Part shown: positions 24,745-33,323 of the stretch, one piece after another | Layout of the letters: every line of letters begins with the position of its first letter | Numbering within the stretch: the stretch's first letter is position 1 | Assembly: GCA_965206615.1 (NCBI GenBank) | Contig: CBDBKI010000005.1 | Coordinates: forward strand, 1,860,001-1,924,000 | Source: VXNE01 sp965206615 | GTDB lineage: Bacteria; Pseudomonadota; Gammaproteobacteria; Pseudomonadales; Azotimanducaceae | Direction of reading: 5' to 3' | DNA: 64,000 nt | Notes under the pieces: generated by a model | Seen by the model: only the letters and a program-made list of their open reading frames with translations | Databases searched by the model: none | What the model was told of the DNA's origin: nothing | Translations under genes and position numbers: made by a program

Positions 24745-25977
24745 ATGGCCGCTCTCGACGGACTCCGCATTCTCGACATGACCCAGTGGGAGGCGGGCAC
24801 ATGCTGCACGCAGTCCCTCGCCTTTCTCGGGGCCACCGTGGTGAAGGTGGAGCAGCCGGGGACGGGCGATCCCGGTCGTCGTCTTGGGGGACGGGAGACC
24901 GACTCCGAGTATTTCGTCAACTGGAACAGCAACAAGCGCAGCGTGACCATCGACCTCGGTACGCCCGCGGGCCGGAAGCTGCTGCTCGCCATGGTTCCGC
25001 ACTACGACGTTTTCGTCGAGAACTACGGTCCGGGCGTGGTGGAGAAGCTCGACATCGGTTACGACGTGATGCGCGCGATCAAGCCCGACATCATCTACGC
25101 ACGCATCAAGGGGTTCGGCACCAGCGGACCGTACGCCGACTACAAGTGCATGGACATGGTCGCCCAGGCGGCCGCGGGGGCGTTCTCGATCACGGGGTAC
25201 CAGAACGGACCTCCGTTGCGGCCGGGGCCCACCATGGGCGACGCCGGCACGGGCATGCAGGCGGCCCTCGCCATCTCCGCGGCATGGGCGCAGAAGCTGC
25301 GCACCGGGGAGGGCCAGCTCATCGAGCTGTCGATGCAGGAGGCCATGACCTACTACATGCGCACGGCCGTCTCCTACAGCGAGTACGGCACGGTGCCCAC
25401 GCCGCGTCTGGGCGACAGCGACAACGCCTTCGTCGCGCTGTATCCCTGCGCACCGGGCGGAGCGAACGACTACGTCTTCCTGATGGCCGTCAACCCGCGC
25501 ATGTGGGCGGCGGCGTGCCGCGTGATCGGCAAGCCCGGCCTGCTCGAAGACCCGCGCTTCAGCTCGCGGGGCGCACGGCGCGAGTACCGGGAAGCGCTCG
25601 GTGACGAGATCGCGGAATGGACGCAGCAGCACACCAAGGGCGAGGCGATGCGGGCGTTCGCGGAGGCGGGCATCTGCGCGAGCCAGGTCTACGAGACGCA
25701 CGAGCTGTTTTCGGATCCGCACCTGCTGGAGCGCGGGTTCGTGCACGAACTCGAGCATCCCGAACACGGCAACATCCGCCTGCTCGGCTGGCCGGCGCGC
25801 ATGTCCGCGAGCAGCGTGCCGATCGCGGCGGCGCCGCTGCTCGGCGAGCATACCGAAGAGGTCCTGGCCGAGGACCTCGGTCTCGATGCGGCGGCGCTCG
25901 AACGGTTGCGGGAACAGGGCGCCATCGGCCAGGAGCAGGTCCGGCGCACCGGGAACCACGAAGCGGCGGCGGGCTGA
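24745..25977 (+). CDS. Family III (CaiB/BaiF) CoA-transferase, first of pair
   Basis: A 410-residue family III CoA-transferase. It begins MAALDGLRILDMTQWEAGTCC, then FLGATVVKVEQPGTGDPGR, WNSNKRSVTIDLGTPAGR and YDVFVENYGPGVVEKL, all standard family segments. The catalytic aspartate should be the D in TMGDAGTGMQAALAI (about residue 170). These enzymes move CoA between carboxylates, typically to activate an organic acid before beta-oxidation or racemisation. I chose the ATG at 24745 because the upstream extension falls in the repeat element. It is 6 bases from the second paralogue, so the two are co-transcribed. Confidence 0.93.
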   Translation: MAALDGLRILDMTQWEAGTCCTQSLAFLGATVVKVEQPGTGDPGRRLGGRETDSEYFVNWNSNKRSVTIDLGTPAGRKLLLAMVPHYDVFVENYGPGVVEKLDIGYDVMRAIKPDIIYARIKGFGTSGPYADYKCMDMVAQAAAGAFSITGYQNGPPLRPGPTMGDAGTGMQAALAISAAWAQKLRTGEGQLIELSMQEAMTYYMRTAVSYSEYGTVPTPRLGDSDNAFVALYPCAPGGANDYVFLMAVNPRMWAAACRVIGKPGLLEDPRFSSRGARREYREALGDEIAEWTQQHTKGEAMRAFAEAGICASQVYETHELFSDPHLLERGFVHELEHPEHGNIRLLGWPARMSASSVPIAAAPLLGEHTEEVLAEDLGLDAAALERLREQGAIGQEQVRRTGNHEAAAG

Positions 25978-25983
25978 GCCGCG

Positions 25984-27225
25984 GTGGGTACGAACGAACG
26001 ACCCGCGGCCGGGGCGGGCCCGCTGGCGGGCATCCGCGTCATCGACTTCACGAATGTCGTCGCGGGTCCTTACGCGGCCATGATCCTCGCCGACCAGGGC
26101 GCGGACGTCATCAAGATCGAGGGACCGCGCCGCCGCGACTTCGCGCGGGGTGCGGGAGAAGGCGCCTCGCAGTTGAACTCGGTGTTCCTGAACAACAACC
26201 GCAACAAGCGTTCGCTCTCGGTGGACGCGACGACGGCCGCCGGCCGGGAGATCCTGCTGCGGCTCGCGAAGACGGCGGATGTCTTCGTGCAGAACTATCG
26301 TCCGGGGGTGATGACGCGCCTCGGCATCGACGAGCCGGCGCTACGGGCCGTGAACGAGAGCATCGTCTACGTGTCCATGAGCGGTTTCGGCGAAACCGGG
26401 CCGTTCGCGCACAAGCCCGTCTACGATCCCCTGATCCAGGCGCTTTCCGGCCTCGCGACGGTGCAGGCCGGCTCCGACGAGGAGCGTCCGAAGCTCATCC
26501 GCACGATCCTGCCGGACAAGCTGACCGGCATGACGGCCGCGCAGGCGATCTCGAGCGCGCTCGTGGCCCGTGCGCGCACCGGCGAGGGGCAGCACATCCG
26601 GCTCTCCATGCTCGACTCCGTGGTGGCCTTCATGTGGTCTTCCGACATGGGCGCGCAGACGTTCCTCGACCGGGAAGTCTCCGCGCAGGCGGCGGCCACC
26701 ATCATCGACCTCATCTACGAGACGCGGACGGGTTACGTCACCATGTCGACGATGACCAACGACCAGTGGACGGGGTTCTGCCGCGCGGCGAAGCGCCCGG
26801 ACCTGCTGGCGGACGAGCGGTTCAGGACCGCCGGCGGGCGGCACCGCAACGCCGACGAGCGGCTCGCATTGATTCAGGAGGTCCTGCTGACGGGCACCGC
26901 GGACGAGTGGCTCGAAGCCCTCGACGCCGAGGGCGTCCCCTGCGCTCCGGTGCTCACGCGTAGCGCCGCCGTCGAGCACCCGCAGGTGCAGGCGAGCGGG
27001 ATTCTCGTCGAGACCGAGCACCCCCATGCCGGTCGCCTGCGTCAGGCCCAGAATGCTGCGCGCTTTGAAGGTGCGCCGATGGAGATCCGCCGCGGCGCGC
27101 CGGTGCTGGGCGAGCACACGGTGGAGGTGCTCGACGAGTTGGGCTACTCCGGGAGCGAGGTCGCCTGGTTCGTGGAGACGGGCGTCGTGAGCGTCCCCAC
27201 CGATGGAGGTGGCTCAGGCCCGTAG
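25984..27225 (+). CDS. Family III (CaiB/BaiF) CoA-transferase, second of pair
   Basis: A 413-residue paralogue of the preceding gene (GTG start), with GIRVIDFTNVVAGPYAAMILADQGADVIKIEGP, NNRNKRSLSVD and FVQNYRPGVMTRLGID. The catalytic Asp is likely D of LPDKLTGMTAAQAISSAL. The tandem arrangement suggests a heteromeric CoA-transferase or two consecutive substrate specificities. The final TAG stop (27223-27225) is supplied by the left end of a dispersed stem-loop element, and the last residues (PTDGGGSGP) are low-complexity, as if the original C-terminus were altered by it. Confidence 0.92.
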   Translation: MGTNERPAAGAGPLAGIRVIDFTNVVAGPYAAMILADQGADVIKIEGPRRRDFARGAGEGASQLNSVFLNNNRNKRSLSVDATTAAGREILLRLAKTADVFVQNYRPGVMTRLGIDEPALRAVNESIVYVSMSGFGETGPFAHKPVYDPLIQALSGLATVQAGSDEERPKLIRTILPDKLTGMTAAQAISSALVARARTGEGQHIRLSMLDSVVAFMWSSDMGAQTFLDREVSAQAAATIIDLIYETRTGYVTMSTMTNDQWTGFCRAAKRPDLLADERFRTAGGRHRNADERLALIQEVLLTGTADEWLEALDAEGVPCAPVLTRSAAVEHPQVQASGILVETEHPHAGRLRQAQNAARFEGAPMEIRRGAPVLGEHTVEVLDELGYSGSEVAWFVETGVVSVPTDGGGSGP

Positions 27226-27299
27226 GGGCGACCCTTGTGGTTGCCCGCGCCGGGGCCGTGCGTGAATTCGGAACGGGACGTCACAAGGGCGTCCCCTAC
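27222..27299. repeat. Dispersed stem-loop element, copy 3
   Basis: GTAGGGG...CCCCTAC with a left hairpin GGGCGACC-CTTGT-GGTTGCCC (one mismatch) and a right hairpin GGGACG-TCACAAGGG-CGTCCC. GAATTC lies between. The left TAG terminates the second CoA-transferase gene. Confidence 0.85.
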
Positions 27300-27343
27300 A
27301 GTGCCCGCTTGTCGGGCCGCTGCGGACACGGGGCGTGCCCCGG

Positions 27344-27428
27344 TCAGGGCCGGTACCTCTCCGGATCCCGCTTTACCACCGGCGCCATCAGATACAGCCT
27401 GATGAGGTTCGGAATCGCCGCCCGCAAC
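27344..27428 (-). pseudogene. AGCS symporter C-terminal remnant
   Basis: Only the last 25 or so codons of an alanine/glycine:cation symporter remain: AIPNLIRLYLMAPVVKRDPERYRP, ending at a TGA (27344-27346). The intact symporter at 29286-30692 ends with nearly the same peptide (AIPNLIGLYLLAPVVKRELARYEP), and the DNA is visibly similar over about 85 bases. Nothing further of the gene is present, so this is a detached, diverged 3' end. Confidence 0.8.
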
Positions 27429-27446
27429 ATGGGCTGCTTTTGGCCA

Positions 27447-27850
27447 TCAACCTCGTTGACGATACGCTTCGAGCCACCGGGCAGCCTCCGGTAGACGGTC
27501 GAAGGCTTCAACCTGAACGCCGCGGCGCGCCAAGACCGCTGCTTGATCGACACGGCGCGGGACCCGCAGCCGATGGAGCAGGTTGCCAAGTACTGGCACT
27601 TGCCTGACGAACTCCTCGCGGGAAAGCGCGAAGGGAACAATGTGATAGCACACGACTTGGGATGTCGGATGCGGGCTGAACCAATCGTTCCAAAAGACGT
27701 TGTCCAGCTGATTGCGGATCGATTTCGAACGCCAGTTCTTGCCCGTCGCGACTTGCGCAGCGGCCAGCAAGCAGCCAAGTAGTGTGTCCGGATGGCCACC
27801 CTAGGCAAAGACATCCACGCCTGCATCCTGGGGAAAAGTCGCCACTTCCT
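27447..27850 (-). pseudogene. Unrecognised broken gene downstream of the ParB-like gene
   Basis: A minus-strand frame ends at 27447 and encodes a natural-looking peptide (QLDNVFWNDWFSPHPTSQVV, then VPVLGNLLHRLRVPRRVDQ). Reading upstream in the same frame there is a stop at about 27805-27807 (DAGVDVFA-stop-GGHPDTLLG). The peptide then looks coding again and overlaps the 3' end of the ParB-like gene. I read this as one gene interrupted by a nonsense codon; alternatively a shorter protein starts at the TTG at 27770. No family is recognised. Confidence 0.5.
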
Positions 27851-28960
27851 TCAGTCCGACTTGTGCAAGCGTTCGAACACGATCTCGGCCTGCGCCTTGA
27901 TGTCGCTGGCGATGTCCTTGAGGAACGTCTGGTCCGGGTCGACTGCGGAAATCTCGCGGACGGCTTCGTTCAGGTGACGCCGCGCATGCACCAGCGAGGC
28001 GGACAGCTTCTCTGCGCGGGATACCGTACTCGAATGCGCTTCGTCCAGGTCTCTGTTGACCAGCAGCACCTCGCGTGCTTCCTCGTTTGCGATCACCTCC
28101 CCAAGGCGTTTGATGTCGGGGTTCTGTGCGCGCACCACGGGCTCAAGATCGTCGATCCTGGATCCGTAGATCCAGACAAGCACGTTGCGTAGCTGCGGGA
28201 AGTGGGAAGGGGGTACCGGATTGAGGTGGGGATCGAACGGCGACCAGGAGCCTGTCAGCCCGAGGTAGGCCCGGTAGTCCTCGCGAGGCAATGCGGAGTA
28301 GAGGTGCGAGAAGGAGAAGCGGGATGTCGCGCGCTCTTCAATGTCGTACACGTCCTCGCCTCTGGCTTGATCCAGGAGGTACACGCCGGCGACCATTCGC
28401 TTCACCGTGTCGTGTTTGTCGCCGACGCGCTCCGCGATTTCGTCAAGCGAAACGCCAGTGGTCTCGTGCCAATGGGTGGCGAATCTCGCCTTGGCATAGG
28501 GGTCCCACTTGGCGGCGCCGTTGATGTGCTTGAAGCCGATGAAGGGGCGGGCCTCCTCCCGGTCGTCGACCCGATACACGGACACTTGCTGGACAGTCGC
28601 AAGGAACTGCGGCGGTAACTCCGGTACGCTGATTCGTGGCCCCCCGATTTTCGCGATGCGGTCTGTCAGACTCGGGTCACGGAACAGACGGATGGTGGCC
28701 AGGCGACGGTTGCCTTCGAGAACTGTCAGCGAGTCGCTCCCGTTGGCCAGAACGATCAACGGCTCGATGTCGAGGTAACCGTTGGCGGCTATGGACTGCA
28801 GGAGCTCGTCGAGCGACTCGCGACGATACAGTTGCCCGATGATTGCTTCGTCCGAGGTCTCGGGGTCATTGCCGAGCAACCTCGGATTGTGCTTGTCGAG
28901 GTGGAGGTGGTCGACGGAAACCTTGGCGGTGGTGCGCAAGGCGAGGTCGGTATTGGGCAT
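27851..28960 (-). CDS. ParB-like nuclease/partition-domain protein
   Basis: A 369-residue minus-strand protein with an N-terminal ParB/Srx-type domain: VDHLHLDKHNPRLLGND, LLQSIAANGYLDIEPLIVLAN and LTVLEGNRRLATIRLF with the EGNRR signature of ParB box II (CTP-binding in ParB proteins). A helix-turn-helix-like region follows (VSLDEIAERVGDKHDTVKRMVAGVYLL), then a helical C-terminal half. Not a chromosome-type ParB: no ParA or parS is nearby. Stand-alone ParB-domain proteins of this size occur in phage, plasmid and defence islands. The ATG at 28960 with AGG 8 bases upstream is preferred to the GTG at 28969. Function undetermined. Confidence 0.75.
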   Translation of the reverse strand: MPNTDLALRTTAKVSVDHLHLDKHNPRLLGNDPETSDEAIIGQLYRRESLDELLQSIAANGYLDIEPLIVLANGSDSLTVLEGNRRLATIRLFRDPSLTDRIAKIGGPRISVPELPPQFLATVQQVSVYRVDDREEARPFIGFKHINGAAKWDPYAKARFATHWHETTGVSLDEIAERVGDKHDTVKRMVAGVYLLDQARGEDVYDIEERATSRFSFSHLYSALPREDYRAYLGLTGSWSPFDPHLNPVPPSHFPQLRNVLVWIYGSRIDDLEPVVRAQNPDIKRLGEVIANEEAREVLLVNRDLDEAHSSTVSRAEKLSASLVHARRHLNEAVREISAVDPDQTFLKDIASDIKAQAEIVFERLHKSD

Positions 28961-29285
28961 GGCACACACCTGCTTTCCTGGCTCCGGAGATCGGTTCGTT
29001 GGTCCGGAGCCGATTGCATCTTAGGTTGCGAGGGGCTGTATCGCCACGGTCGCTTGACACAATGCGACTTGGCTCGCACGCCATAGGGGATTCGGCTCGA
29101 CGCATGGAGTGCGTGAAGCTGGCAGCATGTCGGACTTGTCGTGGGGCGGCGAGTCCGACCGGGGCGTTGGCTCGCGCCGGGAGTGTGCCCGACGCCCGGG
29201 ACGATGGCGGTCCAATGGCTGGCCATTCGCGGGCCGGCGGTCGTGACTTGCACGCTACATGGGCGGTAGTTGCCCATACATCTGG
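28961..29285. other. Gene-free stretch upstream of the ParB-like gene
   Basis: About 325 bases between the ParB-like start and the end of the symporter gene, both on the minus strand. No protein, RNA gene or strong repeat is seen. It should hold the promoter of the ParB-like gene. Confidence 0.5.
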
Positions 29286-30692
29286 TCAGGGTTCGTAGCG
29301 CGCAAGTTCCCGCTTCACCACCGGCGCCAGCAGGTACAGCCCGATGAGGTTCGGAATCGCGACCACGAACACCAGTGCGTCGGACAGGTCCACCAGGGCG
29401 CTGAGGGTGATGCTCGAGCCCACGATCGCGGACAGGCAGTAGAACGTCTTGAAGCCGAGGTCGCGCATGCGCCCCTCGCCGACGAGATAGGTGAACGCCT
29501 TCAGACCGTAGTAGCCCCAGGCGATCATCGTCGAGAACGCGAACAGCACGGTGGCGATCGCGAGGGGAATCGGAGACCAGGAGAGCGTCGACGCAAAGGC
29601 GCGCGTGGTCAGTTCCACGCCGCTGACATCGCCGTTCGCGAGCGCGGGGTCGTAGACGGTGGTGATGATGACGAGCGCCGTCATCGTGCAGATCACGACG
29701 GTGTCGATGAAAGGTTCGAGCAGGGCGACGAATCCCTCGCTCACCGGTTTCGGCGTGCGTGCGGTCGCGTGCGCGATGGCCGCGCTGCCGAGTCCCGCCT
29801 CGTTCGAGAAGACCGCGCGCCGGAAGCCGATGATGATGACCCCGACGATACCCCCGGCGACGCCTTCGGGTGCGAAGGCGCCGTTCCAGATGGCCACGAA
29901 TGCCGCCGGCAGACGGTCGGCGTTCAGGGCGATGATGACGAGGGCGGAGACGACGTAGAGGAGCGCCATGGTGGGTACGAGGCGCACCGTGGTCTTGGCG
30001 ATGGACTTGATCCCGCCGACGATGACGAGGCCGACCAGTGCCGCGAGGATCGCGCCGACGAGCCATGCGTTGTCGGCCAGCAACGCGCTGCCGGTCACGT
30101 CCACCACGATGGCCGTCGCCTGGTTGGACTGGAACATGCTGCCGATGCCCAGGCAGCCGATCACCATGCTCCCCGCATAGAACGCGCCGAGAGCCTTGCC
30201 GAGCCGCGGCCAGCGACGCTCGGCGAGGCCCCGTTCGAGGTAGTACATCGGCCCGCCGGAGACCGAACCGTCCGGGTTGTCCCGTCGGTAGAGCACCCCA
30301 AGCGTACACTCGGCGAACTTGGTGGACATGCCGAGCAGTCCCGAGGCGATCAGCCAGAACGTGGCGCCGGGCCCGCCGATGGAGATCGCGACCGCCACCC
30401 CGGCAATGTTACCGATGCCAACGGTGCCCGAAACCGCGGTGGTGAGCGCCTGGAACTGCGACACCTCGCCCGGGTCTCCTGGCGTCTTGTAGCGGCCCGA
30501 GACCACGCGGATCGCGTGCATGAAGCCGCGGATGTTGATGAAGCGCAGATAAACCGTGAAGAACACCCCGCCGGCGACCAGCCACACGACGATCAGCGGC
30601 ACGTCGGCGCCGAGTATCGGAATGCTGAAGAAGATGAAACCGGACACGAGGTCCGCCAGGGGCCGCATTGCCTCGTCGATGAAGCGGTCCAT
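29286..30692 (-). CDS. Alanine/glycine:cation symporter (AGCS family)
   Basis: A 468-residue inner-membrane sodium symporter on the minus strand. Hallmarks are QFQALTTAVSGTVGIGNIAGVA, the AGCS signature in helix 2-3, GGPGATFWLIASGLLGMSTKFAE, and GFRRAVFSNEAGLGSAAIAHATA. It should import small amino acids (alanine, glycine or similar) with sodium. I place the start at 30692 (MDRFIDEAMRPLADL), the usual N-terminus. An ATG at 30740 is also in frame, but neither has a clear RBS. The gene is complete, unlike the remnant of a second copy at 27344. Confidence 0.92.
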   Translation of the reverse strand: MDRFIDEAMRPLADLVSGFIFFSIPILGADVPLIVVWLVAGGVFFTVYLRFINIRGFMHAIRVVSGRYKTPGDPGEVSQFQALTTAVSGTVGIGNIAGVAVAISIGGPGATFWLIASGLLGMSTKFAECTLGVLYRRDNPDGSVSGGPMYYLERGLAERRWPRLGKALGAFYAGSMVIGCLGIGSMFQSNQATAIVVDVTGSALLADNAWLVGAILAALVGLVIVGGIKSIAKTTVRLVPTMALLYVVSALVIIALNADRLPAAFVAIWNGAFAPEGVAGGIVGVIIIGFRRAVFSNEAGLGSAAIAHATARTPKPVSEGFVALLEPFIDTVVICTMTALVIITTVYDPALANGDVSGVELTTRAFASTLSWSPIPLAIATVLFAFSTMIAWGYYGLKAFTYLVGEGRMRDLGFKTFYCLSAIVGSSITLSALVDLSDALVFVVAIPNLIGLYLLAPVVKRELARYEP

Positions 30693-30869
30693 GCTGCGAT
30701 CCGTACGGAGCGACGTCGGGCGCTGGATGAGTGGCATCATAAACAGGCGCTCGGGTCGGCGCACACGCACATGTCCGAGGGTCACCGCATGGGCCGGGGA
30801 CCGGTCCCCGGAGGTTTGCCCATCGGCCCGCGTTGTCGTCGCCGCGCCGGGCGGTTTACCATCGGATGG

Positions 30870-31736
30870 ATGAGCGAGCGTCGCTACTGTTCCGATCTCT
30901 GCCTGGACGCCGGTGAGCCGATGCACGGTACGGCGCCGCGGGTCGATGCTTGGCTGCTGCTGGAGTATGCGCCGGTGTGGCGGGCCAAGGCCCTCGCCGA
31001 CAACGACCTGGCGTCGCCGATAAGCCGGTGGTTGCACGCCCAGGTGGCAGGCTTCGAGGCGCGGGGGCTCGCGGCGCGGCCGCAGTTCGTGCGCCGTCCC
31101 GAGATCGACACGGACCGGACGACGCTGTTCGTCGCCGTTGCCGGCGGGTTGTTCCGCTTCGAGTGCGTCGGCTACGACGACATGCTCACGCTCGATCTCG
31201 GCCGAGCCGACACCCTCGAGCAACGTTGTACCCGCGTCGAGGAACCACACTATTTCGTGTGCACCAACGGCCAACGCGATCTCTGCTGCGCGCGCTACGG
31301 CCTGCCGGCCTATGCCCGCCTGCGGGAACTGGTCGGCCGACGCGTCTGGCAGACGACCCACGTCGGCGGGCATCGTTTCGCACCCAACGTGGTGGTGCTG
31401 CCGCAGGGCGTGCTCTATGGGCGAGTACGCCCGGAGGTCGCGCCGGACTTCGTCGCCGACGTGGAGGCCGGGCGCGTATCGAAGACGCACGTGCGCGGCC
31501 GCTCCGCATTCCCGCCGCAAGCACAGGCCGCCGAGGCCCTGCTCGACGAGGTCGTCCTCTCCCTGGTGGACAGCGGAGATGCGGGCGTGGTGCTGCGGAC
31601 CCCGAGCGGCGAGCGGCGCGTCGGGGTCACCGAAGGTCGGGCATTCGACATCGTGGCGAGCTGCCGCGACGGCGCGACCAAGCGCGTGCGCGCCTTCAGC
31701 GAGCGGCTTTCGCCGCCTCCCGCATCCGCTCGGTAA
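30870..31736 (+). CDS. Thioredoxin-like [2Fe-2S] ferredoxin (sucrase/ferredoxin-like, Apd1/Aim32 type)
   Basis: A 288-residue protein of the sucrase/ferredoxin-like family. It contains CTNGQRDLCC, where two cysteines are separated by eight residues, and then HVGGH. This is the C-x8-C...H-x-G-G-H motif known to bind a [2Fe-2S] cluster by two Cys and two His in Apd1/Aim32-like proteins. FAPNVVVLPQGVLYGRV follows, as in the family. An additional N-terminal CSDLC pair is present. It probably transfers electrons in the cytosol; the partner is unknown. It is transcribed toward the acyltransferase gene and overlaps its 3' end by 41 bases. Confidence 0.82.
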   Translation: MSERRYCSDLCLDAGEPMHGTAPRVDAWLLLEYAPVWRAKALADNDLASPISRWLHAQVAGFEARGLAARPQFVRRPEIDTDRTTLFVAVAGGLFRFECVGYDDMLTLDLGRADTLEQRCTRVEEPHYFVCTNGQRDLCCARYGLPAYARLRELVGRRVWQTTHVGGHRFAPNVVVLPQGVLYGRVRPEVAPDFVADVEAGRVSKTHVRGRSAFPPQAQAAEALLDEVVLSLVDSGDAGVVLRTPSGERRVGVTEGRAFDIVASCRDGATKRVRAFSERLSPPPASAR

Positions 31737-32511
31737 CGATCCGGCACAGCGCGTCGGTCGATTCCCGCGCGTTCCCGTTCGGGGTGAAGGTCGGACCGAT
31801 CGATATGTCGTAGACCGTGGCGTGCTTGTTCAGGAGTTCCCGGAACAGCGTGATGTCGCGCAGTTCCGCGTGGATCATCCAGAAGCAGTAGAAGAGCAGG
31901 GAGTTGCGCGCCAGGATGTGCATCGGGATGACCGGGGCGTCGAACCTGCGCGCAAGATTGACGGCGGTCGGCTGCCAGGGCCGCTCCTGCAGCCCCCGGA
32001 GGGAGGGCCGGGCGAGGCGCCCCGACGGGAAGATGACGATGAGTCGTTCGCGCCGGAACGCCTCGATGGTGGCCCGCAGGGTTTCCCGGTTGCGCGCGAG
32101 GGTGCGCCGCGCCTCGATCCACTCGACGGGAATGATGTTGTCCGCCATCCCGGGTGAAACTCGGATCGCATCCCGGTTGGCGAAGAACGTGATGTCGGTC
32201 CGGCGCTCCTTCAGCGCGTCGAACACGGCCACTCCGTCGGCGATGCCCGTCGGGTGGTTCGGTGCGACGATGGCGCGTCCACTGGGCGGCACATGCCGCG
32301 TGCCCCGCACGCGGACATCGAGGGTGAGGGCCGCGCTGAGGTAGCGCAGCACTTCTTCGCCGGTCATGGAACTGATCGTGTCCGCCATCTCGACGGCGCT
32401 CCGGTAGCCCAGCAGCGGCCGCAGGGTGGCGAGCAGGACACGCCACAGGCCCGGGTATTGCATGAGCCGCGTCGCGCGCTCCTCGATCAGGGTGTCGACG
32501 ATGTGCGTCAT
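31696..32511 (-). CDS. Acyltransferase, PlsC-like
   Basis: A 271-residue minus-strand glycerol-phosphate-type acyltransferase. The catalytic box is VAPNHPTGIADG (His and Asp separated by five residues, as in hemolysin-like acyltransferases). Block II is FFANRDAIR and block III is IVIFPSGRLARPS. It should transfer acyl groups to a lysolipid or ornithine-type acceptor at the membrane. The ATG at 32511 overlaps the stop of the upstream hydrolase gene (ATGA), making it the third gene of a coupled minus-strand trio. Its 3' end runs 41 bases into the convergent ferredoxin-like gene. Confidence 0.85.
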   Translation of the reverse strand: MTHIVDTLIEERATRLMQYPGLWRVLLATLRPLLGYRSAVEMADTISSMTGEEVLRYLSAALTLDVRVRGTRHVPPSGRAIVAPNHPTGIADGVAVFDALKERRTDITFFANRDAIRVSPGMADNIIPVEWIEARRTLARNRETLRATIEAFRRERLIVIFPSGRLARPSLRGLQERPWQPTAVNLARRFDAPVIPMHILARNSLLFYCFWMIHAELRDITLFRELLNKHATVYDISIGPTFTPNGNARESTDALCRIVTERMREAAKAAR

Positions 32512-33323
32512 GGCGCCGCGATGGCGGGGGTGACGCAGTCCGTTGCGCAATCTTCGATAAAGCTTGCCACGGCACGGTTGAAGCGCGGGGCGTCCTGCAT
32601 GTTCACGGCATGGCCGGCGTCCACCTCGACGACGCGCAGCCCCGGCATGTGCCGCTCGGCGAATTCGCGGTGCGCGGCGAAGCGTTTCTCGAAGCGGCCG
32701 CAGGCGAGCAGGGCGGGGACCCGGTTTTCATGGATGTCGCCCCGGACCGAGGCCTGCGGTGTGGTGCGGCGAATCGTGTTGGCGACGCCCGCCGGATCGA
32801 GCAGGGCGGCGTCGCGCAGCAGGGTGTCACGGATGTCGTCGGGCAGGCGTCGCGCGTGCCGCGGATGGACGGGAATCCGCTCGATGGCGGACAGGCCGCC
32901 GGCTTCGATCCGGTCGCCGGATTGCCGGCCTGTCGCGGTCCATTCGCGGACCTGCGTCTCGTCGGCGAAGGCCGACATCGAGTTGGTGAAGATGTGTCCG
33001 CGCACGCGGCCCGGATGGGTGAGGGCGTAGCGGATGGAGAGTGCGCCGCCGAGGGAGTAGCCGCACACGAACCAGGACTCCGTGTCGAGTTCCGCGCGAA
33101 TGGCTTCCATGGCCGCGACGTAGCCCGCCGGGGTGTAGGCGTCGCCGTCGTCGGGCGCCGGAGAGCGTCCGTGTCCGTACAGTTCCAGGGTCACGGGACG
33201 GCAGACGGCGCTCAAGGGGCCGAGGTTGGGCGCCCACTGCGCCCGACTCGACAGGAATCCGTGGACCAGCAGCAGGTAGGGGCCCGTACCGGGATGCACT
33301 TCCCAGGCGGGTGTCGTCGTCAC
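32508..33323 (-). CDS. Alpha/beta hydrolase
   Basis: A 271-residue alpha/beta-fold hydrolase: oxyanion region LLLVHGFLSSRAQW, nucleophile elbow CGYSLGGALS (Ser near residue 91), and catalytic histidine in VDAGHAVNMQ. The acid is probably in the segment around ACGRFEKRF, though no clear Asp sits there. It resembles MenH/BioH-like and 2-hydroxymuconate-type hydrolases; the substrate is unknown. It is coupled by four-base overlaps to both the dehydrogenase upstream and the acyltransferase downstream. Confidence 0.87.
   Translation of the reverse strand: MTTTPAWEVHPGTGPYLLLVHGFLSSRAQWAPNLGPLSAVCRPVTLELYGHGRSPAPDDGDAYTPAGYVAAMEAIRAELDTESWFVCGYSLGGALSIRYALTHPGRVRGHIFTNSMSAFADETQVREWTATGRQSGDRIEAGGLSAIERIPVHPRHARRLPDDIRDTLLRDAALLDPAGVANTIRRTTPQASVRGDIHENRVPALLACGRFEKRFAAHREFAERHMPGLRVVEVDAGHAVNMQDAPRFNRAVASFIEDCATDCVTPAIAAP

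Noticed and set aside
20560..25959. A minus-strand open frame of about 1800 codons
   Set aside because: It runs antisense through the symporter, DUF5916 and CoA-transferase genes, is rich in Arg, Pro, His and Gly, and has no recognisable domain. It is a by-product of high G+C codon use.
27851..28960. Chromosome-partition ParB
   Set aside because: There is no parA, parS cluster or origin-type gene nearby, and the C-terminal half does not look like a ParB dimerisation domain.
27344..29370. The two symporter 3' ends as a transposon target-site duplication
   Set aside because: The copies are diverged (roughly 80 to 85 percent by eye), too different and too long for a recent target duplication. 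A remnant of a paralogue fits better.
29259..30869. A long plus-strand extension upstream of the ferredoxin-like gene
   Set aside because: It is antisense to the AGCS symporter. The true gene starts at 30870, where the family N-terminus begins.
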